DNA from: Bradyrhizobium symbiodeficiens
GTDB taxonomy: Bacteria > Pseudomonadota > Alphaproteobacteria > Rhizobiales > Xanthobacteraceae
Direction of reading: 5' to 3'
Assembly (NCBI RefSeq): GCF_002266465.3
Contig: NZ_CP029427.2
Coordinates: 4,156,501 to 4,220,500 of the forward strand
Length of the DNA stretch: 64,000 bases
The translations under genes and the position numbers were made by a program. Under the pieces are notes generated by a model. The model was given only the letters and a program-made list of their open reading frames with translations, made no database searches and had not been told where the DNA came from. Shown here piece by piece: positions 45,375 to 54,166 of the stretch. How positions within the stretch are numbered: position 1 is the first letter of the stretch; every line of letters starts with the position of its first letter.

Positions 45375-46550
45375 CTAGCTCTCCACCTCGAAGCTCAGCC
45401 CGGCACTATCCCGCAGCCGCTTGATCAGCTTGTGCTGCATCGCCGCGCCCGGTGTCCAGAGACCGGCCGGCACATCGGGCGCATCGCGCAGCAGGCAGAC
45501 CGCGCATTCGGAGATGATCTTCGCCGTCGACGCATAGCCGGGATCAAGATCGCCCTTCACCGCGGCGCGAACGGTACAGCCATCGGGCGCGATCGCGACA
45601 TAGAGCAGATCATAGTGACCGCTGTCGCGCTCTTCTTTCGACGGCCCCTCGCCGGGCTTGAGCGCTGCGGGGCCGGTCTTGTCGCTATTGGCGGCCATGA
45701 CGAGCTTGGCGTTGGCCTGCCCTTCGTCCCCCGCTCCCGTCAGCACCATCTCGTCGTAGACGAAATCCCGGCCATACCGGAATCCCATCAGCATGTTGGA
45801 GCGATGGACGTTGCGCGTGTTCAGAAGCGCCATCGCGAACGGAGCGGACCAGGATTGCAGGTCCTCCTCGAAAACAGGCTTGTTGCCGCGCGGCTGCTTG
45901 GGTCCCTCGAAGCCCGGCGTGAAGGCAAACGGGTCCTTGAGGATCGACACCAGGCTGAGATCCTGGGCAACCGCTTCGAAGGTGACCCTTGCGCTCGCGG
46001 AGGTGCCGCCGGAGAACTTCCAGCTAAGACCGCGGACGCGTCCCTTGACGCGCGGCGCCGGCGCTCCGAACAGGCGCCGGGCCTCCTCCTGCACGAAGAA
46101 CGCACCGAGCTCGAACGGGATGGAATCGAAGCCGCAAGAGAACATGATGCGCGCGCCGCTCGCCTTGGCGGTCGCCTCATGCCTGTCGATCATCTGCTTC
46201 AGCCAGATCGGCTCGCCACAGAGATCCATGTAGTCAGTGCCCGACGCGACGCAGGCCGCAAGCAGATCGGAGCCGTAGAGCTGGTAGGGACCGACAGTGG
46301 TGACCACCAGCTTTGCCTGATCCACCATCGCCCGGAGCGATGCGGGATCGGCAGCGTCCGCAACGATGAGCGCGGTGTTCGCGGGTGCGCCGATCGCATC
46401 GCGAACGGACGCGAGTTTGTCTCTGCTCCGCCCTGCCATCGCCCATGTCGGCGCGCCGTCACCGACATAGTTCGCAGCGAGATATTCGGCGACGAGCTGG
46501 CCGGTGTATCCGGTCGCGCCATAGACGACGATGTCGAACTTCGCGGACAC
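45375..46550 (-). CDS. Saccharopine dehydrogenase-like NAD(P)-binding oxidoreductase, paralogue 1
   Basis: 391 residues. N-terminal Rossmann motif FDIVVYGATGYTGQLVAEYL, then YGSDLLAACVASGTDYMDLCGEP and MFSCGFDSIPFELGAFFV, the pattern of saccharopine dehydrogenase family proteins including mycobacterial trans-acting enoyl reductases. A tandem paralogue lies directly upstream (28-base gap), and a DUF169 gene before that, so three genes probably form one transcript. The substrate is unknown. Confidence 0.9.
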   Translation of the reverse strand: MSAKFDIVVYGATGYTGQLVAEYLAANYVGDGAPTWAMAGRSRDKLASVRDAIGAPANTALIVADAADPASLRAMVDQAKLVVTTVGPYQLYGSDLLAACVASGTDYMDLCGEPIWLKQMIDRHEATAKASGARIMFSCGFDSIPFELGAFFVQEEARRLFGAPAPRVKGRVRGLSWKFSGGTSASARVTFEAVAQDLSLVSILKDPFAFTPGFEGPKQPRGNKPVFEEDLQSWSAPFAMALLNTRNVHRSNMLMGFRYGRDFVYDEMVLTGAGDEGQANAKLVMAANSDKTGPAALKPGEGPSKEERDSGHYDLLYVAIAPDGCTVRAAVKGDLDPGYASTAKIISECAVCLLRDAPDVPAGLWTPGAAMQHKLIKRLRDSAGLSFEVES

Positions 46551-46578
46551 GGATGAGGTTTCCTGCAGAACGCCGACC

Positions 46579-47757
46579 TTACGCTTCCACCGTGAACGTC
46601 AGTCCCGCATTGTCCCGCAGCCGCTCGATCAGCTTGTGCTGCATTGCTGCGCCCGGCGTCCAGAATCCGGCGGCGACGTCCGTCGTGTCACGCAGCAGGC
46701 AGATCGCGCATTCGGAGATCATCTTCGAGGTCGAGCCGTAGCCGGGATCGCGGTCGCCGGTAACGCCGGCGCGGACCATGCGGCCGTCGGGTGCGATCGC
46801 GACATAGAGCAGATTGAAGAGCCCGTTCTCGCGCTCCTCCTTCGACGGCCCCTCGCCCGGCTTCGGCGCGCTCGGGCCGGTCTTCTCGGCATTGGCCGCC
46901 ATCACGCGCCTGGCGTTGGCCTCGCCTTTCTCGCCGGGACCAGTCAGGACCATCTCGTCGTAGACGAACTCCTGCCCGTAGGGAAATCCCATCAGCATGT
47001 TGGAGCGATGCACGTTGCGGGTGTTGATCAGCGCCATCATGAACGGGGCGGCCCAGGAATTCAGGTCCTCCTCCATCAGCGGCTTGTTACCCCTCGGCTG
47101 CTTCGGGCCGGTGAAACCCGGCGTCAACGCGAACGGATCGTTCAGGATCGCGATCAGGCTGATGTCCCTGGCGACGGCGTCGAAGGTCGCCTTCGCGCTC
47201 GCGGCGGTGCCGCCCGAGAGCGTGCCGCGCATGTCGCGCACACGGCCCTTCACGCGCGCGGCGGGTGCGCCGAACACGCGTTTGGCCTCCTCCTGGACGA
47301 AGAAGGTGCCGAGCTCGAACGGCACGGAATCGAAGCCGCAGGAGAAGACGATGCGCGCGCCGCTCTCTTTCGCAGCCGCCTCGTACATGTCGATCATCTG
47401 CCGCATCCAGATCGGCTCGCCGCAGAGATCGAGATAATCCGTGCCGGTGGCGACGCAGGCAGCCAACAGTTCCTCACCGTAGAGCTGATACGGACCGACC
47501 GTCGTGATCACCGACATCGTCCGCTCCGCCATCGCCCTCAGCGAGGCCGCGTCGGACGCATCCGCGACAATCAACTCTGTATTACCGGGCGCGCCGATCG
47601 CATCGCGCACGGATTTCAGCTTGCCGAGGCTCCGGCCTGCCATCGCCCATTTGAGCGTCTTGTCGCTCTTGTAATGCCGGGTCAGATATTCGGCGACGAG
47701 CTGGCCGGTGAAACCGGTGGCACCGTAGACGACGATGTCGAATTTCGCAGAGCTCAT
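46579..47757 (-). CDS. Saccharopine dehydrogenase-like NAD(P)-binding oxidoreductase, paralogue 2
   Basis: 392 residues, highly similar to the downstream gene along its whole length, so the pair arose by tandem duplication. The same motifs occur: YGATGFTGQLVAEYL, YGEELLAACVATGTDYLDLCGEP and SCGFDSVPFELGTFFV. The main differences are in residues 25-40 and 165-175 and in the tail. It follows DUF169 by 9 bases, so translation is likely coupled. Confidence 0.9.
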   Translation of the reverse strand: MSSAKFDIVVYGATGFTGQLVAEYLTRHYKSDKTLKWAMAGRSLGKLKSVRDAIGAPGNTELIVADASDAASLRAMAERTMSVITTVGPYQLYGEELLAACVATGTDYLDLCGEPIWMRQMIDMYEAAAKESGARIVFSCGFDSVPFELGTFFVQEEAKRVFGAPAARVKGRVRDMRGTLSGGTAASAKATFDAVARDISLIAILNDPFALTPGFTGPKQPRGNKPLMEEDLNSWAAPFMMALINTRNVHRSNMLMGFPYGQEFVYDEMVLTGPGEKGEANARRVMAANAEKTGPSAPKPGEGPSKEERENGLFNLLYVAIAPDGRMVRAGVTGDRDPGYGSTSKMISECAICLLRDTTDVAAGFWTPGAAMQHKLIERLRDNAGLTFTVEA

Positions 47758-47766
47758 GATCGGCCT

Positions 47767-48549
47767 TTACTTCTTCGCATAACTCACGCCCATGCCCGCA
47801 CGGACGTCACTTTGAATGCCGTAGGGCGGTATCGGGTAGCGCAGGCCGTTCCTGGCCAGCGCCTTCATGCCTTCAATCGCCTTGGCGAGATGGGACGGCT
47901 TCAAGGCCATCAGCATCTCCTCGTCCGGCACGCCGCCATAGCGCCGTTCCGCATAGCATGGCAAGGACAGGCTGGGCTCCCCGGTCTTGAGCGCCCGCCC
48001 CCAGGAATCCGCGCACGCGGTCTCACCGACCACGCCCCATTCGAACTTCTTGTAGCCGGTATATTGCAGCCCGTTGATCAGGATGATCATCTGCCCCGGC
48101 GTCGCATAGACCAGGCAGATGTCGGGCGGATCGAGCCGGCCGCTGGCGAGCGGACTGACGGCGAGCGCCTGATATTGTCCGAACGGAACCACGTCCAGCG
48201 CCTCCTGGCGTTTGCGCGCGTCCTCCGCGGTGCCGTGCCAGACCCCGACGTAATTTTCGCCGGCGAGCCATTTCTCGTCCTGCGGCGCAAGCCCGATCAC
48301 CGCGCGGCATTGTGCGCCGACGAGATCTTCTGAGGTGATGCCGACGGTCCAGCCCAGGCGCGAAGCCATGCTGACGATCTGGTCGGTGGTGTGGATCGCA
48401 TTCGGCCGCCGGATCTTGGGGATCGCCTCCATGTCCGCGGCGCGCGCGAACAGCTTCATGCCGATCACATTCGTCTTCAGCCGCAGCAGGTTGTTGAGAT
48501 CGGCGACGAGGCCGCCGAGATCGATACTGTCTGCACTCTGCTGTTGCAT
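47767..48549 (-). CDS. DUF169 family protein
   Basis: 260 residues. The DUF169 pattern is seen as LNNLLRLKTNVIGMKLF, DQIVSMASRLGWTVGITSEDLVGAQCRAVIGLAP, DICLVYATPGQMIILINGLQY and ETACADSWG...LSLPCYAERRYGG, with several conserved cysteines. Family members have no established function. Here it leads an operon with two saccharopine-dehydrogenase-like oxidoreductases, which suggests it takes part in the same redox pathway, possibly as a metal- or cofactor-binding partner. That is inference. Confidence 0.85.
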   Translation of the reverse strand: MQQQSADSIDLGGLVADLNNLLRLKTNVIGMKLFARAADMEAIPKIRRPNAIHTTDQIVSMASRLGWTVGITSEDLVGAQCRAVIGLAPQDEKWLAGENYVGVWHGTAEDARKRQEALDVVPFGQYQALAVSPLASGRLDPPDICLVYATPGQMIILINGLQYTGYKKFEWGVVGETACADSWGRALKTGEPSLSLPCYAERRYGGVPDEEMLMALKPSHLAKAIEGMKALARNGLRYPIPPYGIQSDVRAGMGVSYAKK

Positions 48550-48610
48550 TGGCTTCCTCCGGGCCGGCGATCTTGCGCTGGCGCTATGTTCTTGTTGTGC
48601 AGCTCTCGTT

Positions 48611-49414
48611 CTAGTCCTTGCCCGGTCCCGGAAGCAACTCGCCGGTCCTGCCCATCAGACGGTAAGCCACCAGGCCGATCCACTCGCGCACCGCGACTTC
48701 GGTTCGGCCCAGCCCGTCCGCGCCCATATTGGTGAAGGAGAAGAGATCGTCACGCCCGCCCATCCGCCAGTCCACCGGATAGGCCTCGACGTCGAATCCG
48801 GCCTTGCGGAAGATTCCGATCGAGCGCGGCATGTGGAAGGCCGACGTCACCAGCAGCCAGCGCTCGCCCGGCTTCGGCGTGACCAGCTGTTTCGTGAAGA
48901 TCGCGTTCTCCCAGGTGTTGCGCGAATTGCGCTCGAGGATCAGGCGGTCCTTCGATATGCCGAGATTCTCCAGGATCGGCGCGGAATAGTCGGCCTCTTT
49001 CGCATCGGTCGAAACCAGGTTCGCGCTCCCCCCGGTAAACACGATGCGCGCATTCGGATAGCGGCGCGCGAGCTCGGCCGGCGCGAACAGACGATCGGCC
49101 GCGTGTGCGACGACGGGCGTGCGATGCGCCGCCGACAGATCGGTGTCGACCGAGCCGCCGAGCACGATGATGCCGTCGGGCGCGCCGCGCGCGGGGTCCC
49201 ACGCGGGAAAGCGCGACTCGAGCGGATAGATCAGGAGATTGCCGAGCGGCGAGAACGCCGCCACCGCCAGCAACACCAGCGTGGTCACGGCAAGCTTGCG
49301 GCCAAGCGCGGCAAAGCGCGTCGCCATCAGCACCAGCGACAGGATACCGAGCTCGACCAGAAGGTTGATCGGCAGCAGCGCGGTGCCGAGGGTCTTGGAC
49401 AGAACGAAAAACAG
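48611..49414 (-). CDS. YdcF/DUF218 family protein, probable CTG start
   Basis: The DUF218 domain holds IIVLGGSVDTDLS, FTGGSANLVSTDAKEA, ILERNSRNTWENAIFTKQLV and WLLVTSAFHMPRSIGIFRKAGFDVEAYPVDW. In-frame coding continues past the GTG at 49331-49333 through a hydrophobic segment (LFFVLSKTLGTALLPINLL) to a CTG at 49412-49414, preceded by GAGG. No ATG, GTG or TTG exists there, so either CTG starts the protein (267 residues) or the standard start has been lost. With GTG, the protein is 240 residues and lacks the first membrane helix. The family acts in envelope carbohydrate or antibiotic-related processes, without a settled reaction. Confidence 0.78.
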   Translation of the reverse strand: MFFVLSKTLGTALLPINLLVELGILSLVLMATRFAALGRKLAVTTLVLLAVAAFSPLGNLLIYPLESRFPAWDPARGAPDGIIVLGGSVDTDLSAAHRTPVVAHAADRLFAPAELARRYPNARIVFTGGSANLVSTDAKEADYSAPILENLGISKDRLILERNSRNTWENAIFTKQLVTPKPGERWLLVTSAFHMPRSIGIFRKAGFDVEAYPVDWRMGGRDDLFSFTNMGADGLGRTEVAVREWIGLVAYRLMGRTGELLPGPGKD

Positions 49415-49545
49415 GGGAGCCTCGCTGGAATGATCTTGCCGGTCCGCGCAGGGCTTGACCTACCCGACGATCTTCAGAAAGCTTCTTGAAAGAGGATCGA
49501 TCGCCGGGTCAAGCCCGGCCTGATGAAAGCGACCGGACCCGGCAA

Positions 49546-50487
49546 ATGACCCATCACCACCTGCATTCCAACCCCAAAACCTGTCATTGGGGCTTCTTCG
49601 AAGCCGCGCTCGAGCCTGTCCTCACCGTCAAAAGCGGCGACGAGGTGACGGTCGACACCATCAGCGGCGGCCCGGACATGCTGCCCGACCGCGACAAGTT
49701 TCACATTCCCCCCGAGATGTTCGAGGTTCACGCCAATAACGAACGCATGCTGCCGGGGCACATCCTCACCGGGCCGATCGCGGTGGAAGGCGCCGAGCCC
49801 GGCGACGTGCTCGCAGTCGAGATCCTCGACGTCCAGCTCCGGCAGGATTGGGGCTGGAACATGATCAAGCCGCTGTCCGGCACCCTGCCCGACGATTTCC
49901 ACGAGACCCGTATCCTGAACATTCCGCTGGACCGGACGCGGATGGTCGGCCGCATGCCGTGGGGCCTCGATCTCGCACTCAAACCGTTCTTCGGCGTGAT
50001 GGGCGTGTCGCCGCCGCCGGCCTGGGGCCGCATCTCCTCGCTGATCCCGCGCGCCATGGGCGGCAATCTCGACAACAAGGAGCTCGGCGCCGGCGCGACG
50101 CTCTATCTGCCGGTGTTCGTGCCGGGCGCGATGTTCTCCTGCGGCGACGGCCACGGCGTGCAGGGCGACGGCGAGGTCTGCGTCACCGCGATCGAGACCG
50201 CGCTGCAGGGGCGCTTCCGCCTGACGCTGCGCAAGGACCTGACCTTCGACTATCCCCGCGCCGAAACGGCCACGCATTACATGACCATGGCGATGGATCC
50301 CGACCTCGACCAGTGCGTGGTGCGCGCGCTGCGGGACATGATCGCTCTGCTCGGCGAGACGCGAAACCTGTCGCGCGAGGACGCCTACATGCTGTGCAGC
50401 CTGGCCGCCGACCTCAGGGTGACCCAGACCGTCAACGGCGCCAAGGGCATCCATTGCATGATCGAAAAGGCGATCGTGCACGGCTGA
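49546..50487 (+). CDS. Acetamidase/formamidase family protein
   Basis: 313 residues from the ATG at 49546 (MTHHHLHSNPKTCHWG), the natural start for the family. Conserved parts: DTISGGPDML, GHILTGPIAVEGAEPGDVLAVEILDV, GRMPWGLD, GGNLDNKELGAGATLYLPVFVPGAMFSCGDGHGVQGDGEVCVTAIET. It hydrolyses short amides to acids and ammonia, probably as a zinc enzyme. Stand-alone gene, upstream of the GcrA pair. Confidence 0.93.
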   Translation: MTHHHLHSNPKTCHWGFFEAALEPVLTVKSGDEVTVDTISGGPDMLPDRDKFHIPPEMFEVHANNERMLPGHILTGPIAVEGAEPGDVLAVEILDVQLRQDWGWNMIKPLSGTLPDDFHETRILNIPLDRTRMVGRMPWGLDLALKPFFGVMGVSPPPAWGRISSLIPRAMGGNLDNKELGAGATLYLPVFVPGAMFSCGDGHGVQGDGEVCVTAIETALQGRFRLTLRKDLTFDYPRAETATHYMTMAMDPDLDQCVVRALRDMIALLGETRNLSREDAYMLCSLAADLRVTQTVNGAKGIHCMIEKAIVHG

Positions 50488-50686
50488 GCCGGCCCGCACC
50501 TCCCGACCTGTCGACGCCACGCCGCTGCCCGATGTCCCGCGCGGCGCGCCTAACCACGTGAAAAATCTCCAGCGATTTCAACGAGCTGTCACACTGGACT
50601 TGCCCGGATTTGACTCCCACCCCTGAACCTAAATAGAGTCTTAATCGTTACTTTTATGTACCCGAGTATGAGGCTAGCGTTCGGCC

Positions 50687-50884
50687 ATGGCCACCGAAAA
50701 AGCCGAGACTGACCGTATTCCCGTAACCTTGGCGCTCTCGACCATCACCTATCTGGAGAAGCTGGTGAGACAGGGCACCCACGGCACCAGCGTTCCCGGC
50801 GTCGCACGTACCCTGATCGAGGAAGGCATCCGTCTCGCCATCAAGGACGGGCTTCTGTCGATTCGCGACAATGGCAGGACGTGA
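50687..50884 (+). CDS. Small ribbon-helix-helix-like protein
   Basis: 65 residues. A short N-terminal strand (DRIPVTLALSTITYLEKLVRQG) is followed by two helices (SVPGVARTLIEEGIRLAIKDGL), which fits a MetJ/Arc-type ribbon-helix-helix DNA-binding fold, though similarity is only by pattern. It lies 71 bases upstream of the GcrA-type gene on the same strand. Two GANTC sequences (50612-50616 and 50636-50640) lie just upstream. Confidence 0.72.
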   Translation: MATEKAETDRIPVTLALSTITYLEKLVRQGTHGTSVPGVARTLIEEGIRLAIKDGLLSIRDNGRT

Positions 50885-50955
50885 GCGCGCGCCGGACGTG
50901 AACGGACGGATCTCGGAAGGCGGATGGCCACATCTGCAACCTGGGACCGTGACAC

Positions 50956-51426
50956 ATGCCTGTTCTTTCGCCCACCTGGACCGACGAACGAATTGAACTT
51001 CTGAAGCAGCACTTCGAGGCCGGCCTCTCGTGCCGCGAGATCGCCGCCGACATCGGAGTCAGCCGCAATGCCGTGATCGGCAAGCTGTCCCGCCTCAATC
51101 TCACGCGCGGCCGCACCATCGACGACCGCAAGGTTCAGGACCGGCCGGCGCGGGCGCCGAGAACCGTGCCGCGGCTGCAATACGAGATGCTCGCCACGAT
51201 CTATGGCGACACCGACGCGCCGGTCGTGGCCGGGCCGATCGACGAGGCCAATCGCTGCTCGCTGCTGGAGCTCTCGGAGAACCGCTGCCGCTGGCCGATC
51301 TCGACGCCGGGCGCCGAGGATTTCTGCTTCTGCGGCAATTCCGCGCCGGACAGCCAGCCCTATTGCAGCGGCCACAGCCGCCTCGCCTACCGGCCGAACG
51401 GACGGGCCCGCGTGATGCGTGGCTGA
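50956..51426 (+). CDS. GcrA-type cell cycle regulator
   Basis: 156 residues. The N-terminal helix-turn-helix WTDERIELLKQHFEAGLSCREIAADIGVSRNAVIGKLSRL is the GcrA DNA-binding domain that recognises CcrM-methylated GANTC. The C-terminal sigma70-interaction domain has NRCRWPISTPGAEDFCFCGNSAPDSQPYCSGHSRLAY. GcrA helps RNA polymerase open methylated promoters. Alphaproteobacteria carry more than one GcrA-like protein, and this one is somewhat diverged (linker shorter), so it may be the paralogue rather than the main regulator. A terminator follows. Confidence 0.92.
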   Translation: MPVLSPTWTDERIELLKQHFEAGLSCREIAADIGVSRNAVIGKLSRLNLTRGRTIDDRKVQDRPARAPRTVPRLQYEMLATIYGDTDAPVVAGPIDEANRCSLLELSENRCRWPISTPGAEDFCFCGNSAPDSQPYCSGHSRLAYRPNGRARVMRG

Positions 51427-51468
51427 TATTTCGCTCGAGACGCTTTGAAACAGCACCCCAAAAACGAA

Positions 51469-51498
51469 AAACCTCCGGCGGGGCATCACCGGAGGTTT
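51469..51498 (+). terminator. Rho-independent terminator of the GcrA-type gene
   Basis: AAACCTCCGG (51469-51478) pairs with CCGGAGGTTT (51489-51498) across a 10-base loop; TCT follows. Confidence 0.85.
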
Positions 51499-51664
51499 CT
51501 GGAGGCTTAGCATGAAGCTAAGAGCCGCAACTTTCGTATTTGGCTGAGCGATATATAGCTGATTAACTCAGGTAAGTAAATAAGTTTGCAGGTGATCGAA
51601 TCGCATGGCTCGTCTTCGCCGCCCGCAACCGCCACCGGATTTTCCGAATGCCACATTGGAAGAA

Positions 51665-51692
51665 AGGCCCCGGCGGTGTCCCGCCGGGGCCT
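51665..51692 (-). terminator. Terminator-like hairpin of the porin gene
   Basis: 12-base perfect arms (51665-51676, 51681-51692) with a 4-base loop, 18 bases after the porin stop. On the minus strand TTCTTCC follows, a short T-rich run. Confidence 0.82.
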
Positions 51693-51710
51693 GGTCGTCG
51701 TCAGATCACA

Positions 51711-53237
51711 TCACCAGTTGCGCTGGGCGCGCAGCAGCAGGGTGAAGCTGTCCTGATCCTTCAACTCGTAGACGGCTGCAGGCTTGGCAGTGGCCGCGCT
51801 TCCACCGTAAGCAACCGTGCCGGAATACTTCTGGTCGATCCTGGTCCAGTTGAAATCACCCGAGAACGTCAGGTTCTTGACCGGAGTCCAGCGGGTGATG
51901 AAGCCCACCTGAGCGATGTCGAAGTCCGGATTGCAAGTGCCGGTCAGAGCCAGAGCGGCCATGCCTGCGCTGCCGCAGATCAGACCCTTCGCAGTGCCGC
52001 TGTAACGGACGGCACCGTACGCACCGTAGAGAGCCGAGTTCCAGTACGCATTCCAATTGTGGGTGAACGCACCGCGCATGCCGAAAGTCTTGGTGAGTTC
52101 GAGGCCCGTGCCGGCCCCGAATACGGCGTCGGACACACCAGCGAAGCCGACGCTCTGGTAAGCGCCATTGCCGCTGCCACTGAACATGGAGTAGCTCGTC
52201 GTCGCCAGGCTCTGGAAGTTGTAGCGGCTCGCACCCTCGGTGTAGACGCCCTGGATGTTGAGCACGTCACCCGCGCCTGTCGGGATGTTCTTGATCGACA
52301 AGGCCAGCGCAGCAGCCCAACCCCACTTGTCCGACGCTGCTCCGGTAGTTTCGCTGGCGCCATAGTAACCGGCGTGGTTGTCGTGCGCCGCAACCGACGC
52401 CTGGAACAGGCCCCACGCCTGGTCGACACGCACCATGCCGATGATGTCGGGCGACCGCGTACCGCCGATGTCGTTCAGACCGTAAGCACCACCGACGATG
52501 CCGCCAGCGGTCGCGCCCGTGGTGTTCCAGATGTTCGTCTGGCCGTAGGCAACCTGGTCCTGCGCCGAGATAGCCGCCGTGATACCCTGACCGAAGTCAG
52601 CGGTATAGGTGAACTGGTTGACACCCGTAACCGTGCCGCCGCCACCGACGAGACCGTCGAAGTTGTTGCCGGGATAGTTGGTCCAAGGTGCGTCGAACTG
52701 CGACACTGCCTTACCCATCGTGAATCCGGCGAACTGGATGAAAGCGAAGTAGACGCCAAGCGCACCGCCGGAGACCGAGCCCGAACCGCTCGTTCCTGCC
52801 GGGGCCGAATCATAGGCGGTGGCGCCTCCGGTAGCACCCGTGCCTGCACCGGCATAGCTTCCCGACGTCCAGGTGAATGTCGCATCGAAGAAGGTGCGGA
52901 CCACGCCATACTCGGTCGCGGTGCGCGTATCGATGTTGAGATCTTGACGAGAACGCATGCTGTAGTAGTTGCTCAGACGGTCGTGCCCACCTGCGACACC
53001 GCTGAACTGGCCATTGTAGTGACCGCCCGAGTTGAGCGCGACTTCGGCACGCAGATAACCGCCCAGCTTGATGCAGGTGTCGGTGCCCGGGATGTAGTAG
53101 AAACCCGCTCCGTACAGCGAGCAGATCTTCACGTACTCGATCGCCTTGGCCTTGACCGGAAGATCGGCCGCCTGGGCTCCACCGACGGCGATCAGACCCG
53201 CCGCAGTGCCGAGCAAAAGGCTCTTCACCACTTTCAT
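51711..53237 (-). CDS. Outer-membrane porin (Porin_2 family)
   Basis: 508 residues from the ATG at 53235-53237. Signal peptide VKSLLLGTAAGLIAVGGAQA is followed by ADLPVKAKAIEYVKICSLYGAGFYYIPGTDTCIKLGGYLRAEV, the standard beginning of alphaproteobacterial porins. Many alternating beta strands follow, and the last residues (LLLRAQRNW) end with an aromatic residue as outer-membrane barrels do. It should form a trimeric general porin. A Gly/Thr/Ala-rich loop near residues 120-150 differs from the typical loop. Long upstream leader with no clear promoter. Confidence 0.95.
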   Translation of the reverse strand: MKVVKSLLLGTAAGLIAVGGAQAADLPVKAKAIEYVKICSLYGAGFYYIPGTDTCIKLGGYLRAEVALNSGGHYNGQFSGVAGGHDRLSNYYSMRSRQDLNIDTRTATEYGVVRTFFDATFTWTSGSYAGAGTGATGGATAYDSAPAGTSGSGSVSGGALGVYFAFIQFAGFTMGKAVSQFDAPWTNYPGNNFDGLVGGGGTVTGVNQFTYTADFGQGITAAISAQDQVAYGQTNIWNTTGATAGGIVGGAYGLNDIGGTRSPDIIGMVRVDQAWGLFQASVAAHDNHAGYYGASETTGAASDKWGWAAALALSIKNIPTGAGDVLNIQGVYTEGASRYNFQSLATTSYSMFSGSGNGAYQSVGFAGVSDAVFGAGTGLELTKTFGMRGAFTHNWNAYWNSALYGAYGAVRYSGTAKGLICGSAGMAALALTGTCNPDFDIAQVGFITRWTPVKNLTFSGDFNWTRIDQKYSGTVAYGGSAATAKPAAVYELKDQDSFTLLLRAQRNW

Positions 53238-53643
53238 ATAAAACCTCCAAGTTGTCCATTTTGCGGAGACTGGACCGTGAGGCCCCCCAGATCCCCGTCT
53301 CTTCAAATCCGCTCGGCCGCTTTGCGCTTTCGGACACTCCCGCTTGAACGCGAGGGACGTGAGCGAACCACCTGCAACGGGACGATCGAGTACCCCCCAC
53401 CGTCAGAAGCAATATGCCTGCGCCGTTCCGCCGATCAAAATACTTTATTTAGTCAGCTTTCTGTTTCACCTAAACCTGTGCCCCACAGGCAACACCCAGG
53501 GTGAGCCAATCTGTTGAGCCGATCATCTTTGTAATCCTACTGACACAATTAGCCTGCTCTGCACTTGCGTCAGAGCAGGCTTGCGTGGACTATGGCCGTC
53601 GATGAGCAACCGGCCTAAACGATCGGTTCACGGGAGTGACGCT
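53238..53643. other. Divergent upstream region of porin and MarR genes
   Basis: About 400 bases without a gene. It holds the leader of the porin gene on the minus strand and the promoter of the MarR gene. An inverted repeat AGCCTGCTCTG/CAGAGCAGGCT (53551-53561 and 53571-53581) is a candidate operator or terminator. The part near 53440-53470 is AT-rich (AAAATACTTTATTTAGTC). Confidence 0.6.
53551..53581. promoter_or_regulatory. Inverted repeat upstream of the MarR gene
   Basis: Perfect 11-base arms 53551-53561 and 53571-53581, 9-base spacer, ending 62 bases before the MarR GTG. Possible autoregulatory operator; no T-tract on either strand. Confidence 0.5.
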
Positions 53644-54150
53644 GTGTCCGCGACGAGGAAAGAAGGAGCGCGCCTGCGCTCGATCGGCAACCTGGATATC
53701 ATCAGGCGCTTCACCTGGGAGATCTCGTCGATCAACATGTATCTGGAAGAGCTGCGTCAGTTCTGGGCGAAGACGCTCGGCATCAGCGGCCCGCAATGGC
53801 TGATCCTGATGGCCATCTCCGACCTCGACAAGGACGACGGCATTCCGGTCAACGTCGTCTCCAAGCTGCTCCACGTCGATCCATCCTTCGTCACCACCCA
53901 GTCCAAGCTGCTCGAGAAGAAGGGCCTGCTCCGCCGTCGTCCCTCCCCGACCGACGCCCGCGTGGTGCGGCTGTCGCTCGCCGACAAGACCCAGAAGCAC
54001 ATCGCGAGCCTCAACGAGCAGTACAAGACGATCCGCGAATTCGTCTTCCAGGGGTTCGATGAGGACGAATTGACGGAATTCACCGGCAAGCTCGCGACGC
54101 TGAAGAATCGCCTGCAGAAAGCCTGCGTCCGGATCTCGATCGACTTCTGA
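53644..54150 (+). CDS. MarR family transcriptional regulator
   Basis: 168 residues from the GTG at 53644, chosen because GGGAG lies seven bases upstream. An ATG at 53602 in frame has no ribosome site. Winged helix: WLILMAISDLDKDDGIPVNVVSKLLHVDPSFVTTQSKLLEKKGLLRRRPSPTDARV. It sits divergent from the porin gene. The downstream alpha/beta hydrolase gene is convergent. Ligand and targets are not shown by the sequence. Confidence 0.9.
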   Translation: MSATRKEGARLRSIGNLDIIRRFTWEISSINMYLEELRQFWAKTLGISGPQWLILMAISDLDKDDGIPVNVVSKLLHVDPSFVTTQSKLLEKKGLLRRRPSPTDARVVRLSLADKTQKHIASLNEQYKTIREFVFQGFDEDELTEFTGKLATLKNRLQKACVRISIDF

Positions 54151-54166
54151 AGGCTTGGTGCGGCGG

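Noticed and set aside
49440..49530. GCCGGGTCAAGCCCGGC hairpin upstream of the amidase gene
   Set aside because: Short, imperfect in context and without a partner copy in this window; listed as a possible fragment of a dispersed repeat only.
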